Assembly (NCBI RefSeq): GCF_050278625.1
Contig: NZ_JBNNTI010000010.1
Coordinates: forward strand, 34,840 to 98,839
From: Viridibacillus sp050278625
Lineage (GTDB): Bacteria > Bacillota > Bacilli > Bacillales_A > Planococcaceae
Direction of reading: 5' to 3'
Length of the DNA: 64,000 bases
Below the pieces are notes generated by a model that was given only the letters and a program-made list of their open reading frames with translations, was not told where the DNA came from and ran no database searches. Below are positions 41,896 through 50,147 of the stretch, one piece after another; within the stretch, counting starts at the first letter, position 1; every line of letters begins with the position of its first letter. The position numbers and the translations under genes are program-made.

Positions 41896-42399
41896 TTAGT
41901 CTTGACCTACAATCGTACTTCTTCTATCAAGTAAGGTAACGTCACGCCAAACGCCATTTAACTGACCAAAGCGTTCACGTACGCCAACCTCTGTAAAACC
42001 ATACTTTTGATGTAAATATATACTCGCGGCATTTTCAGAGAAAATTTGTGATTGAATTGTCCAAATACCAAACTTTTCACTTTCTTCGATGCATTTTTTT
42101 AATAGCTTCGAACCAACGCCCATTCCTTGAGCTCGATTACTAATATAAATGCTATTTTCAACTACACCCTTATGGAATGTATTATTTGAGAACGGACTAA
42201 GTGCGATCCATCCAACGATTTCTTCATTTACGCGTGCAACAAATCGACATTCTTCTAAATGCCCAGCATCCCACTGTTCAAAACTAGGAGGTATTGCATG
42301 GAACGTAGCATTTCCTCCCTCAATACCTTCAATAAAAATAGCTTTAACTTGGTCCCAATCAGCGGGAGTCATTGTATCGATGATGACTTGTTCTGCCAT
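41896..42399 (-). CDS. GNAT acetyltransferase (phosphinothricin-type)
   Basis: A 167-residue enzyme of the Pat/Bar/YncA-like group: IDTMTPADWDQVKAIFIEGI, GNATFHAIPPSFEQWDAGHL, GWIALSPFSN, then SIYISNRAQGMGVGSKLLKK (acetyl-CoA loop) and YGFTEVGVRERFGQLNGVWR. ATG 42399 follows AGAGGTAG; the frame stays open to 42429. Such enzymes acetylate phosphinothricin, methionine sulfoximine or related compounds. Monocistronic. Confidence 0.9.
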   Translation of the reverse strand: MAEQVIIDTMTPADWDQVKAIFIEGIEGGNATFHAIPPSFEQWDAGHLEECRFVARVNEEIVGWIALSPFSNNTFHKGVVENSIYISNRAQGMGVGSKLLKKCIEESEKFGIWTIQSQIFSENAASIYLHQKYGFTEVGVRERFGQLNGVWRDVTLLDRRSTIVGQD

Positions 42400-42487
42400 A
42401 TATGCTACCTCTTTTATAATAGATTTCAAAGCTTTAAAATATTATATCGAATTTATCATGAAAATAGTGTAATTATCTGAAAATATT

Positions 42488-42802
42488 TTAAGAGACAAGC
42501 TTTAGGCCAACTGCAGCACTCAGCACCATTGTAATGAAAATAATACGTTTCCAATCTTTTGATTCACCGAAAAAGAAAATACCAACGAGTGCGCCACCAG
42601 ATGCACCAATACCAGTCCAAATAGCGTAGGCTGTGCCCATTGGAATTGTATCCATAGCATAAGAGAGACAAGAAAAGCTAATTGAAAATCCTGCGATTAG
42701 GCTAAGCATAATAGAAGTTTTCTTTTCATATTGCCATTTGTTCATCATAGCTACACCGAAAATTTCACAAATTCCCGCGACAATTAATGCAAACCAAGCC
42801 AT
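42488..42802 (-). CDS. ykkD: SMR family exporter subunit (YkkD-like, guanidine)
   Basis: A 104-residue, four-helix small multidrug resistance protein. The helix 1 glutamate is in GICEIFGVAMMNKW, and the central motif is MGTAYAIWTGIGASGGALVG. It is coupled to the preceding SMR gene by a one-base overlap (TAATG). The pair lies under a guanidine-I riboswitch, so I read it as a heterodimeric guanidinium exporter like B. subtilis YkkCD. Confidence 0.9.
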   Translation of the reverse strand: MAWFALIVAGICEIFGVAMMNKWQYEKKTSIMLSLIAGFSISFSCLSYAMDTIPMGTAYAIWTGIGASGGALVGIFFFGESKDWKRIIFITMVLSAAVGLKLVS

Positions 42803-43137
42803 TATTCTACACCTTCCTTTTTATCGTCTGTGACAATCTTCAAGCCCATCACACCAACAAGTAATAATATAATGAGTAAAATTTTCGAGATTTTAAATGG
42901 CTCATCGAAAAACAAAATGCCTGTAATGACAGTGCCCGCAGTACCAAGACCTACAAAAACGGCATATACCGTACCGACAGGTAAATGGCGCCCTGCGACG
43001 AGCAATAAATAAAAGGTAAAGACAATGGCAGATGCTGTCCCTCCCCAAGTCCAAATATTGTATGAATGTTTTAATCCGACAACCCATAAAACTTCAAAAA
43101 CAGATGCTACAATCACAATTAACCAATGTTTGTTCAT
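42802..43137 (-). CDS. ykkC: SMR family exporter subunit (YkkC-like, guanidine)
   Basis: A 111-residue, four-helix SMR protein: helix 1 glutamate in ASVFEVLWVVGLKHSYNIW, central motif VGTVYAVFVGLGTAGTVITG. ATG 43137 is preferred because AAAGG lies nine bases before; the ATG at 43146 touches that site. First gene behind the guanidine-I riboswitch; partner of the gene that follows. Confidence 0.9.
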   Translation of the reverse strand: MNKHWLIVIVASVFEVLWVVGLKHSYNIWTWGGTASAIVFTFYLLLVAGRHLPVGTVYAVFVGLGTAGTVITGILFFDEPFKISKILLIILLLVGVMGLKIVTDDKKEGVE

Positions 43138-43167
43138 CTCATTCATCCTTTCTGATTTTTGGGTAAA

Positions 43168-43211
43168 AAAAGCCCAGGAGACACTGAAATATCAGTAGTC
43201 TCCCAGGCTTT
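43168..43211 (-). terminator. Riboswitch-controlled terminator
   Basis: On the minus strand AGCCTGGGAGACTACTGA pairs with TCAGTGTCTCCTGGGCT (43171-43210) followed by TTTTTTT. The 5' arm is shared with the 3' end of the guanidine aptamer, so ligand binding should prevent the hairpin and allow read-through. Confidence 0.88.
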
Positions 43212-43290
43212 TATCCTTCCGTGGCATAGCTATATGGCTATGAGATTTCTCTCGGACCAGGCTAGCATTTTGCTACGGAACCCTAGAAAT
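43202..43290 (-). ncRNA. Guanidine-I riboswitch (ykkC class)
   Basis: On the minus strand the class hallmarks are present in order: CTAGGGTTCCG, CTGGTCCGAGAGA, CCACGGAAGGATAAAAGCC and GGGAGA at the terminator junction. The RNA senses free guanidine and turns genes on. Downstream are two SMR exporter genes, the best-known target type. Confidence 0.95.
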
Positions 43291-43351
43291 CATTGTTGTA
43301 TCAAGTTAAATTAATTGTACTAAAAAGGAACAAGAAGTTCAAGGAAGAAGG

Positions 43352-43699
43352 TTAGTTATCGAGATAACCGCGTTCTCCAAATGGTTTTAATTTAGCGATC
43401 CATTGCTCTTCAAGTTTTGCTAATTCTTTTTTTACATCGAAGTAGCCTTCTTCCTTTTTTTTCAGTATTTCGAGAGTTTCAATTTCAAATGAAGCTTCCC
43501 CAAAGCTGTTCCAATCTGCTTGGAGGGCTTTATTTGTATGGTTATTCATTTTCAGCATGAATTGTACACCGTTTAATCTCTTTAAATTGTTTGTACTACC
43601 GATATAGATTTTGTTGTTAGTTATATTGGTAATTTTATAAACACCTGATTGGACGGGAGTTTCTTTATAAATTTGTTTGAGTTCTTTTTGACGGTCCAC
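43352..43699 (-). CDS. GIY-YIG nuclease family protein
   Basis: A 115-residue protein with a single GIY-YIG domain: SGVYKITNITNNKIYIGSTN holds the two-strand motif, followed by NLKRLNG and the helix with LQADWNSFGEASFEIETLEI. It starts at GTG 43699, 18 bp behind a DUF2087 regulator gene, forming an operon. In related Bacillus species GIY-YIG and DUF2087 genes stand together; the biological role of the pair is unknown. Confidence 0.88.
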   Translation of the reverse strand: MDRQKELKQIYKETPVQSGVYKITNITNNKIYIGSTNNLKRLNGVQFMLKMNNHTNKALQADWNSFGEASFEIETLEILKKKEEGYFDVKKELAKLEEQWIAKLKPFGERGYLDN

Positions 43700-43717
43700 T
43701 ATGAAGTCCCTACTTTC

Positions 43718-44473
43718 TTATTTTTTTATCCAATATGCACTACCATCTGCTTTACGATCTAAAAAGCCATATTCGATTAAATAGCGACGAATCATTGCAT
43801 AATCATCGTGAATTGGCTTGAGGATAACATTTAATTCTTTTTCTGTATAAGTTGTTTCGCTATCAAAGCGATTTGTAATTGCACGTAGGATAATAAGTTT
43901 TTGTTTTTCCTTCTTCGGGAAGCGTAGTAAAGGTCCATTCGTACCTTCAGGGAAAAGTTTGTTTAATACTTCATCCTGTTCTTTGTCGGTAACATTATAA
44001 CGGTCATCAACCATCGTCGCAGTTTTATGAATAGGTACGAACTTTGGTGCGTTCATATCTTTTTCCTTTAATAGTTCCATCATGACTAAAAACGTTTTAG
44101 CTTGGCGTTCTTTTTCTTTTAAGGCAAAACGATGGTGACGGATTGTAGAGGCGCTACCGATTTCTAATTCTTCTTGTACTTCAGCATCTGTTTTTCCTGC
44201 GTAAAATAGACGTAATAAATTACTTTGATGCTCAGTTAGACCTGTCATTTTTTTATTGAGTCCAATTAAATAGGCAAAAACTGATTGATGTACTTCTTCT
44301 ATGTGCATTTGCATATACTTTTCCGCTTCATATAGAACATCATTTTGAGGGTAAATAATGCCTTTTTCTATTTGTTCACCGCAAAGAAGGCAAGTGTAAC
44401 AATGAGTATCTTCTGAGTACCCTTTTTTTAGTTGATTTATTGATGTATTCCAAAATAGTTCTGAAATTTCCAC
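43718..44473 (-). CDS. DUF2087/HTH regulator-like protein
   Basis: The 251-residue product has three parts: an N-terminal zinc-finger-like region (HCYTCLLCGEQ ... MHIEEVHQ, a possible C2H2-type site), a LuxR-like helix-turn-helix (LTEHQSNLLRLFYAGKTDAE, IGSASTIRHHRFAL) and a C-terminal DUF2087 domain (VLNKLFPEGTNGPLLRFPKK to YLIEYGFLDRKADGSAYWIK). The start is GTG 44473 after AGAAGGTG. Operon partner: the GIY-YIG gene. Confidence 0.85.
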   Translation of the reverse strand: MEISELFWNTSINQLKKGYSEDTHCYTCLLCGEQIEKGIIYPQNDVLYEAEKYMQMHIEEVHQSVFAYLIGLNKKMTGLTEHQSNLLRLFYAGKTDAEVQEELEIGSASTIRHHRFALKEKERQAKTFLVMMELLKEKDMNAPKFVPIHKTATMVDDRYNVTDKEQDEVLNKLFPEGTNGPLLRFPKKEKQKLIILRAITNRFDSETTYTEKELNVILKPIHDDYAMIRRYLIEYGFLDRKADGSAYWIKK

Positions 44474-44484
44474 TTATAAACACC

Positions 44485-44575
44485 TTCTATTCCTGTTTGT
44501 TTATATACAAACTTTATTTGTTGTTGTTTGTTGTTCTATAGACATAATAAAACTATGTTTGTTGTTTGTCAATGA
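44485..44575. promoter_or_regulatory. Iterated TTTGTT motifs upstream of the DUF2087 gene
   Basis: GTTTGTTTATATACAAAC (inverted repeat, 44497-44514) and repeated TTTGTTGTTTG-like strings around 44515-44535 and 44559-44570 cluster in the promoter region of the DUF2087/GIY-YIG operon. They could be autoregulatory sites; they could also be simple sequence. Confidence 0.35.
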
Positions 44576-44865
44576 TTAACATTTTGAATATAATGAACAA
44601 AAATGGATGATGTAAGTTTTAATAATAGATTCCGGGAGTGAAGTATCTTGTTATTACATACTAATGTTAAGGTCAAGGCGATTGTTGCGACTGTTTTTGC
44701 AAAGTTCTATCCAGAACGCTTATATTTGTTAATCATTTCAGGTATAACTCCGGAGAAACCAGAAAATTGTTTTGGCACCGACTTTATAACAGCCATATTT
44801 CAAGGGTTAGGTGTGAAACGGAAAGAATGAAAAACTTAGAAAAACGATAAAACTAGTTGATTGGA

Positions 44866-44990
44866 GTGCAGGCGGCGACCTTGGGGAACTAGCGAACATC
44901 TTGAGACCCCGCAGGAGCATTAGACGAGGAGGCTTAAGGTTCGTCCCCAGGAAAGCGTCCTCCGGAACGGAAACGGCATCGAAGAAAAAG
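44866..44990 (-). repeat. Interspersed GC-rich repeat, inverted copy
   Basis: Contains GTGCAGGCGGCGACC, GAGACCCCGCAGGAGC, GACGAGGAGGCTTAAGG and GGAAAGCGTCCTCCGGAACGG. It is the well-known Bacillaceae intergenic repeat and the diverged reverse complement of the core found at 24977-25137 and in the 61-kb array. There is no coding potential; a 60-codon open frame (44648-44830) before it is not supported. Confidence 0.8.
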
Positions 44991-45026
44991 CCATGGCAGA
45001 AACGATTAATCGTTTCCGCCATGGCT
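44991..45026. terminator. Strong palindromic hairpin
   Basis: GCCATGGCAGAAACGATT (44991-45008) and AATCGTTTCCGCCATGGC (45009-45026) are complementary with one mismatch, directly behind the repeat core. Flanked by A and T runs; could terminate the convergent asnO gene. Confidence 0.65.
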
Positions 45027-45081
45027 AAAATTCGTTTTATGGACTTTTTCTGTGCCCTTTTAATTTGCACCTGTTTTTTTA

Positions 45082-46917
45082 TTAATTTTTAATTTGAATT
45101 TGATAATCTTCAAACCATGTATGAATTTGTGCTAAATAAGCTAGAAGTTGAGGGCCAGCCATTAATTGACCGAACCAAGGGACTCTGAATGAGGTACCTC
45201 CAGACTCTATAAGGCTATCTAGACGTTCACGTTCAAAGAATTCATGTAAAATTGAGTTTTTGTCTTGAAGAATTTCTTTAAGCCATTGTTGAACTCCGGC
45301 TGTATAAGCAGGGTGGTATGTTTTGGGATATGGGTTCTTTTGTCGATAGAGCACCTCTTTTGGCAAAAGCTCTTCCATCGCTTTTCGTAAAAGACCTTTT
45401 TCCATATTTCCCGTGGATTTCATTTCCCAGGGAATATTCCACAGATATTCTACGAGGCGATGATCTGCAAAAGGTACCCTTACTTCAAGGCCAGCGCCCA
45501 TACTCATGCGGTCTTTGCGCTCTAATAATGTCGTCATAAACCAAATCATGTTGAGGTAGAACAATTCACGTCGTTTTGCGTCGTCGGGAGATTCGCCATC
45601 CAATCGAGGTGTTTCGGCAATTGATTCTTCATAGGCATTTCGCATATAGTCTGGGATATTAAGCTTTTGTTGCCATTCAGTTCGTAGGATAGATTCACGT
45701 TCATTAATGGAACGAATCCATGGGAAGTTGGAGAATGGTTGTTTAAACCAAGGATAGCCACCGAATATTTCATCTGCACATTCACCTGACAGACCGACCG
45801 TGAAGTCTTTTTTAACTATTTTTGCAAACCATAATAGCGATGAGTCTACATCAGCCATACCAGGAACATCGCGTACATGTACTGCTTCTTTCAAATAATT
45901 AATTAGTTCTTGTTGTGTAATAATTTCTGAGTGATGGACCGTTTTAAACGTGTCGGTCATTTTTTGAATCCAGAAGGCATCTGTGGAAACTTGAAAATCA
46001 TTTGATTCAAAAAACCTTGCATTATCTTCATAATCGATGGAATAGGTATGAAGAGCTTCCTTTCCATCTTTTTCATATTTATTTGCTGCTATGGCTGTAA
46101 TAATACTGGAATCTAATCCACCTGATAAAAAAGTACAAAGGGGTACATCGGAAACCAGCTGTCTCTCTACTGCATCTGTCACAAGGTCACGTACATTGGT
46201 AACAGTTTGATCGAAGGAATCTGTATGCTCAGAGCTTTTCACATTCCAATAGCGCCATATACGAAGACCATCCTTCGTAAAAGTAAGTGCATGAGCCGGT
46301 CTCAATTCATGTATATTGTGGAAAATTCCTTTGCCAGGAGTACGAGAAGGTCCAAGACTGAAAACGTCAGCAAGCCCTTCATGTTTAATGATTGGTTGAA
46401 TATCTGGATGTGCAAGAAGAGCTTTTATTTCAGAGCCAAATAATAAGCCACTATTTTGCTTTGTATAGAAGAGTGGCTTTACGCCAAGTCGATCTCGTGC
46501 AATGAATAATTTTTCAGAAATATCGTCCCAAATAGTAAATGCGAAAATACCATTTAGATGATTGACACATTGCTCTTGCCATTCAATATAGCTTATAAGT
46601 AAAACTTCAGTATCTGAGTTAGATGAAAAGTGATAACCACGTTTTTGTAGTTCACGGCGTAATTCATCTGTATTATAGAGTTCCCCATTATAAGCAAGTG
46701 TGTAGTTAGTGCCGTTCTTTGAACGGGTCATTGGTTGCTCGCCACCACTTGGGTCTATGACGATGAGTCTTTGATGTCCAAATGCTGCATGTGTTTCCGT
46801 CCAAATGTTTTCTGCATCTGGGCCACGTTTTTTTAACGTTTTAGTCATGGTATGTAAAACATTTTTTTGCAGTCGTAAATCCTTTTTGAAATCTACCCAT
46901 CCTGTGATACCACACAT
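45082..46917 (-). CDS. asnO: Asparagine synthetase, glutamine-hydrolysing (AsnO-like)
   Basis: A two-domain enzyme of 611 residues (B. subtilis AsnO has 614). The glutaminase domain begins with the catalytic Cys (MCGITGWVDF) and has RLIVIDPSGGEQPM and AYNGELYN. The synthetase domain has the PP-loop FLSGGLDSSIITAIAA and GLSGECADEIFGGYPWF. It makes asparagine from aspartate, glutamine and ATP; AsnO in B. subtilis is sporulation-linked. The second of two adjacent ATG codons (46917) is chosen because Cys must follow the initiator Met. Confidence 0.92.
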   Translation of the reverse strand: MCGITGWVDFKKDLRLQKNVLHTMTKTLKKRGPDAENIWTETHAAFGHQRLIVIDPSGGEQPMTRSKNGTNYTLAYNGELYNTDELRRELQKRGYHFSSNSDTEVLLISYIEWQEQCVNHLNGIFAFTIWDDISEKLFIARDRLGVKPLFYTKQNSGLLFGSEIKALLAHPDIQPIIKHEGLADVFSLGPSRTPGKGIFHNIHELRPAHALTFTKDGLRIWRYWNVKSSEHTDSFDQTVTNVRDLVTDAVERQLVSDVPLCTFLSGGLDSSIITAIAANKYEKDGKEALHTYSIDYEDNARFFESNDFQVSTDAFWIQKMTDTFKTVHHSEIITQQELINYLKEAVHVRDVPGMADVDSSLLWFAKIVKKDFTVGLSGECADEIFGGYPWFKQPFSNFPWIRSINERESILRTEWQQKLNIPDYMRNAYEESIAETPRLDGESPDDAKRRELFYLNMIWFMTTLLERKDRMSMGAGLEVRVPFADHRLVEYLWNIPWEMKSTGNMEKGLLRKAMEELLPKEVLYRQKNPYPKTYHPAYTAGVQQWLKEILQDKNSILHEFFERERLDSLIESGGTSFRVPWFGQLMAGPQLLAYLAQIHTWFEDYQIQIKN

Positions 46918-46983
46918 CATTTCACATCCTCTGCTTCTAGTCGTTACGTAGTGTATGCGAACTGGGCGGAGGATGTGCGCGTG

Positions 46984-47274
46984 TTATCGTTCTTTTTCTT
47001 TCATATGTTCAATATGATTGGCGCCCCATTCCTGCATCGTATTTAAAATAGGTTGAAGTGTCATTCCATATTCGGTGATTTGGTATTCTACTTTTGGTGG
47101 TACTTGTGGGTATACAGTACGTGTTAGGATATCTTGTCCTTCTAATTCACGTAGATGCATTGTAAGCATTCTCTGCGTGATATCTGGAATGAGTTTTTTT
47201 AGTTCATTAAATCTAAGTGCTTCTCCATGTAATAAGTGATCTAAAATAATGGGCTTCCATTTGCCGACAATCAT
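46984..47274 (-). pseudogene. HxlR-type regulator missing its N-terminus
   Basis: Starts abruptly at VGKWKPIILDHLLHGEALRF, which in intact HxlR proteins is preceded by about 12-20 residues with the redox Cys (CPVxxTLxxIGGKW). The helix-turn-helix (FNELKKLIPDITQRMLTMHL) and the wing are intact. There is no ribosome site before the ATG at 47274 and a stop lies just upstream in frame. The loss coincides with the loss of the 5' end of the divergent nitroreductase gene. A short product is conceivable if another promoter exists. Confidence 0.65.
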
Positions 47275-47837
47275 ATTTAATTATGTAATTAATAATGAAG
47301 CAATCGTATCCGATGAACGAATTCAAGAGATCGTTGAACATGCAGTAAAACATACACCGTCTTCATTTAATTCTCAAACAGCTCGTGCAGTTGTTTTGTT
47401 AGGTGAGCAACATTCGAAATTATGGAGCATCACAACTGAAACATTACGCCAAATTGTACCAGCTAATGATTTCACGCCTACTGAAGAGAAAATGAACATG
47501 TTTGGTGCAGGGTATGGTACGGTTTTATTTTTCGAAGACCAATCTATTGTAAAAGGATTGCAAGAAAAATCCCCTTCATATGCTGATAACTTCCCGATTT
47601 GGTCTTTACAATCATCAGGTATGGTGCAATATGTAGTGTGGACTGCCACTTGAACAAGAAGGTTTTGGTGCCTCTTTACAACATTACAATCCACTAATTG
47701 ACGATGAAGTGAAAAGCGAGTGGAATATTCCGTTAGACTGGAAATTACTTGCTGAAATGCCTTTCGGTAAACCCGTTGTTGCAGCTGGAGAAAAACAATT
47801 TTCACCTATTGAAGACCGAGTGAAAGTATTTAAATAA
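47275..47837 (+). pseudogene. Nitroreductase lacking 5' end and frameshifted
   Basis: The plus strand reads YVINNEAIVSDERIQEIVEH, HAVKHTPSSFNSQTARAVVL and on to GMVQYVVWTA, where one extra A (after TGGACTGCC, about 47650) breaks the frame. Removing it gives LEQEGFGASLQHYNPLIDDE and GKPVVAAGEKQFSPIEDRVK to a stop at 47837, the end of a nitroreductase family protein. The first approximately 15 residues (normally with an RRS motif that binds FMN) are missing at the junction with the HxlR gene. Confidence 0.78.
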
Positions 47838-47852
47838 GGTATGGATTTTGGG

Positions 47853-47887
47853 CTGCTCCTAAGTTTGACTTAGGGGCAGTTTTTTGT
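47853..47887 (+). terminator. Rho-independent terminator
   Basis: CTGCTCCTAAGT (47853-47864) pairs with ACTTAGGGGCAG (47868-47879), followed by TTTTTTG. Ends the former nitroreductase gene. Confidence 0.88.
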
Positions 47888-48013
47888 ATTGTATGCGAAT
47901 CAAGTAATCTATAAAGAATCTACCCAAATCTATTAGAAATTTCCCCTTTGGCGTGATACTTGAAAATCAGTTAATATAGAGTAGTTGTAGTTTAATATGA
48001 AAGGAAGTTGATT

Positions 48014-48940
48014 ATGAGTCAAAATCGTAATCAGAATATAGAGGAGATTAGTACTGCTAAGTTGATGTGGCAACTTACTCGTCCTCATACGTTAACAGCG
48101 ACATTTGTACCTGTTATTCTTGGTACAGTTCTTGCTATGTTCGATACGAACATAGATATATTGATATTTGTGGCAATGCTTGTATGCTGTTTAGCACTAC
48201 AGATCGCAACAAATTTATTCAATGAATACTATGATTTCAAACGTGGATTAGATACAGCTGATTCTGTAGGAATTGGTGGCGCGCTTGTACGTCACGGTAC
48301 TAAACCTTCTACAGTGCTAGCTTTTGCACTAGCATTATATGGAGTCGCTGTTGTACTCGGCGTTTATATTTGTATGAGTAGTAGCTGGTGGCTTGTTGCA
48401 ATTGGTGCAGTGGGTATGGCAATCGGTTATTTATATACTGGTGGTCCTTACCCAATTGCTTATACACCGTTTGGAGAGCTATTTGCAGGTCTTAGTATGG
48501 GGATTGGATTTGTATTAATTTCATACTTTATACAAGCTGGAACAGTCAGTATGACAAGTCTTTTAGTATCGATTCCAATGGGTATATTAGTTGGGGGCAT
48601 TAATATGTCAAACAACATTCGTGACATTAAGGAAGATACAATTGGTGGACGTAAAACATTAGCAATTCTTTTAGGACGTGAAAAGGCCGTGAATTTACTT
48701 GCATTTTCATTTATTGTGTCTTATGTATGGATAATCGTACTGATTATTATAGGTACTGTTAGCCCGTGGTTACTTGTTGTATTAATAAGTGTTCCAAAAC
48801 CATTACAGGCAATTAAGGCATTTAAAGAGGGCGTAAATAATCCCCCTAAGCAGGGAATTGCGATGAAATCAACTGCATTGACAAATACATTCTTTGGATT
48901 TTTATTGTCAGTGGGACTAGTATTAAGTTATTTAACTTAA
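48014..48940 (+). CDS. menA: MenA-type 1,4-dihydroxy-2-naphthoate prenyltransferase
   Basis: Integral membrane UbiA-family enzyme of about 308 residues with nine predicted helices. First Asp-rich motif: NLFNEYYDFKRGLDTADS; second: NNIRDIKEDTIGGRKTLAIL. The opening LMWQLTRPHTLTATFVPVIL is typical for MenA. It joins the polyprenyl chain to DHNA in menaquinone synthesis. ATG 48014 follows AAAGGAAG. It stands alone, away from other men genes. Confidence 0.92.
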   Translation: MSQNRNQNIEEISTAKLMWQLTRPHTLTATFVPVILGTVLAMFDTNIDILIFVAMLVCCLALQIATNLFNEYYDFKRGLDTADSVGIGGALVRHGTKPSTVLAFALALYGVAVVLGVYICMSSSWWLVAIGAVGMAIGYLYTGGPYPIAYTPFGELFAGLSMGIGFVLISYFIQAGTVSMTSLLVSIPMGILVGGINMSNNIRDIKEDTIGGRKTLAILLGREKAVNLLAFSFIVSYVWIIVLIIIGTVSPWLLVVLISVPKPLQAIKAFKEGVNNPPKQGIAMKSTALTNTFFGFLLSVGLVLSYLT

Positions 48941-48952
48941 TTGATGAAATGA

Positions 48953-48996
48953 AAAAACTGTCTAACAATCAAATGAGATTGTAGACAGTTTTTTTG
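48953..48996. terminator. Bidirectional terminator
   Basis: AAAAACTGTCTAACAATC (48953-48970) pairs with GATTGTAGACAGTTTTT (48977-48993) with one bulge, between convergent menA and thiW. Confidence 0.88.
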
Positions 48997-49005
48997 TGAA
49001 TATAT

Positions 49006-49497
49006 TTAGTGCTTTTGCAATTGATGGGCAAATTTCGTTTCCTTTAGTCTGACTGCTATGATGCAACCAAGCAGAGCACCGCTGGCACTTGAGACAAAAA
49101 ATACTGGCATAAAGAATAGAGCGGTGAATGAAGTACCCATTATTATTTTGACATATGGTACAGCAATCAATGAAGCAATTATACCAGTACCAAATATTTC
49201 TCCTACAGCGGTTAGCCATACTTTTCCGTAATACTTGTAGAGCATTCCTGCTAAAAAAGCGCCTATCATACCACCAGGAAAAGCTAGTAAGGAACCAGTG
49301 CCGGTTATTACTCGAACAAGTCCAGTAAGAAATGCAATAAGAACAGCTGGTCCAGGTCCTAGCATTACAGCAGCTAAGACATTTACAGCGTGTTGAACTG
49401 GATAAGCACGTGCAATGCCTGCTGGAAATGATACAAAAACAGAACCTGCAACGGCAATAGCGACAAACAAGGCTATTGTCGTTTTGCGTGAAGTCAT
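49006..49497 (-). CDS. thiW: ThiW, S component of an ECF thiamine-precursor transporter
   Basis: The 163-residue membrane protein has five helices and the ThiW pattern: IALFVAIAVAGSVFVSFPAG, YPVQHAVNVLAAVMLGPGPA, GTGSLLAFPGGMIGAFLAG. ThiW is the substrate-binding subunit for hydroxyethylthiazole uptake and uses the shared EcfAA'T module encoded elsewhere. It is the last gene of the TPP-controlled operon, overlapping thiE by 4 bp. Confidence 0.92.
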   Translation of the reverse strand: MTSRKTTIALFVAIAVAGSVFVSFPAGIARAYPVQHAVNVLAAVMLGPGPAVLIAFLTGLVRVITGTGSLLAFPGGMIGAFLAGMLYKYYGKVWLTAVGEIFGTGIIASLIAVPYVKIIMGTSFTALFFMPVFFVSSASGALLGCIIAVRLKETKFAHQLQKH

Positions 49498-50147
49498 GAT
49501 ATTTTCGCTACCTGTTGCAAGACATGTAGTAGTTGCCGTGTAGCTACAAAAGGTTCTTCATGTGTTGCGATAGTAGAGATGAGTGAAATGCCATCTGCTC
49601 CTGCTCTGATAACTGTTTGGCAATTATCAATTGTAATGCCACCAATACCAACAATCGGTAAAGTGGGGTACTTAGTGACTGTTTGTTCAATTAAAGTCGT
49701 ACCAGCAGGGGACTTCGCATCCGCTTTAGAGGTGGTAGCGTAAATTGGACCAATGCCAACGTAATCAGCGCGTGCGGCAATAGCTGCAGTAACCTCTGCT
49801 AATGAATGTGTAGAGACTCCTAATATTTTCTCCGCCCCAATCTTTTCCCGAACTGCATTAGCACTAGCGTCATCTTGGCCAACATGTACGCCATCTGCAT
49901 CTAAAGCAATTGCTAAGTTTACATCATCATTGACAATGAAGGGTACATTATGTTTTTTACATAGAGCTTGGCATGATTTAGCAAAAACTATCTTATCTTC
50001 GCCAATAAGAGCGTTTTCTCCTTTTTCTCTAAATTGAAAGAAGGTGATACCGCCGCGTAGAGCTTCTTCTAACACGATGAGTGGATCACGTTCTCCGACA
50101 TTTTGACTTCCCATAATGAAATATAGTTGAAGTTGTTCTCTATTCAA
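49494..50147 (-). CDS. thiE: Thiamine-phosphate synthase
   Basis: A 217-residue TIM-barrel enzyme that joins HMP-PP and HET-P. Motifs: TFFQFREKG, PFIVNDDVNLAIALDADGVH, HVGQDDASA, KILGVSTHSLAEV, YVGIGPIYATTSKADAKSP and IVGIGGI. The start is TTG 50147 and overlaps the end of thiD by 8 bases. GAGAAC-like bases precede it weakly, which suggests translational coupling. Confidence 0.95.
   Translation of the reverse strand: MNREQLQLYFIMGSQNVGERDPLIVLEEALRGGITFFQFREKGENALIGEDKIVFAKSCQALCKKHNVPFIVNDDVNLAIALDADGVHVGQDDASANAVREKIGAEKILGVSTHSLAEVTAAIAARADYVGIGPIYATTSKADAKSPAGTTLIEQTVTKYPTLPIVGIGGITIDNCQTVIRAGADGISLISTIATHEEPFVATRQLLHVLQQVAKIS

Noticed and set aside
44648..44830. 60-codon frame beginning with TTG after GGGAGTG
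   Set aside because: Despite a ribosome-like site there is no recognisable domain, and the end runs up to the inverted repeat copy. Not enough support.
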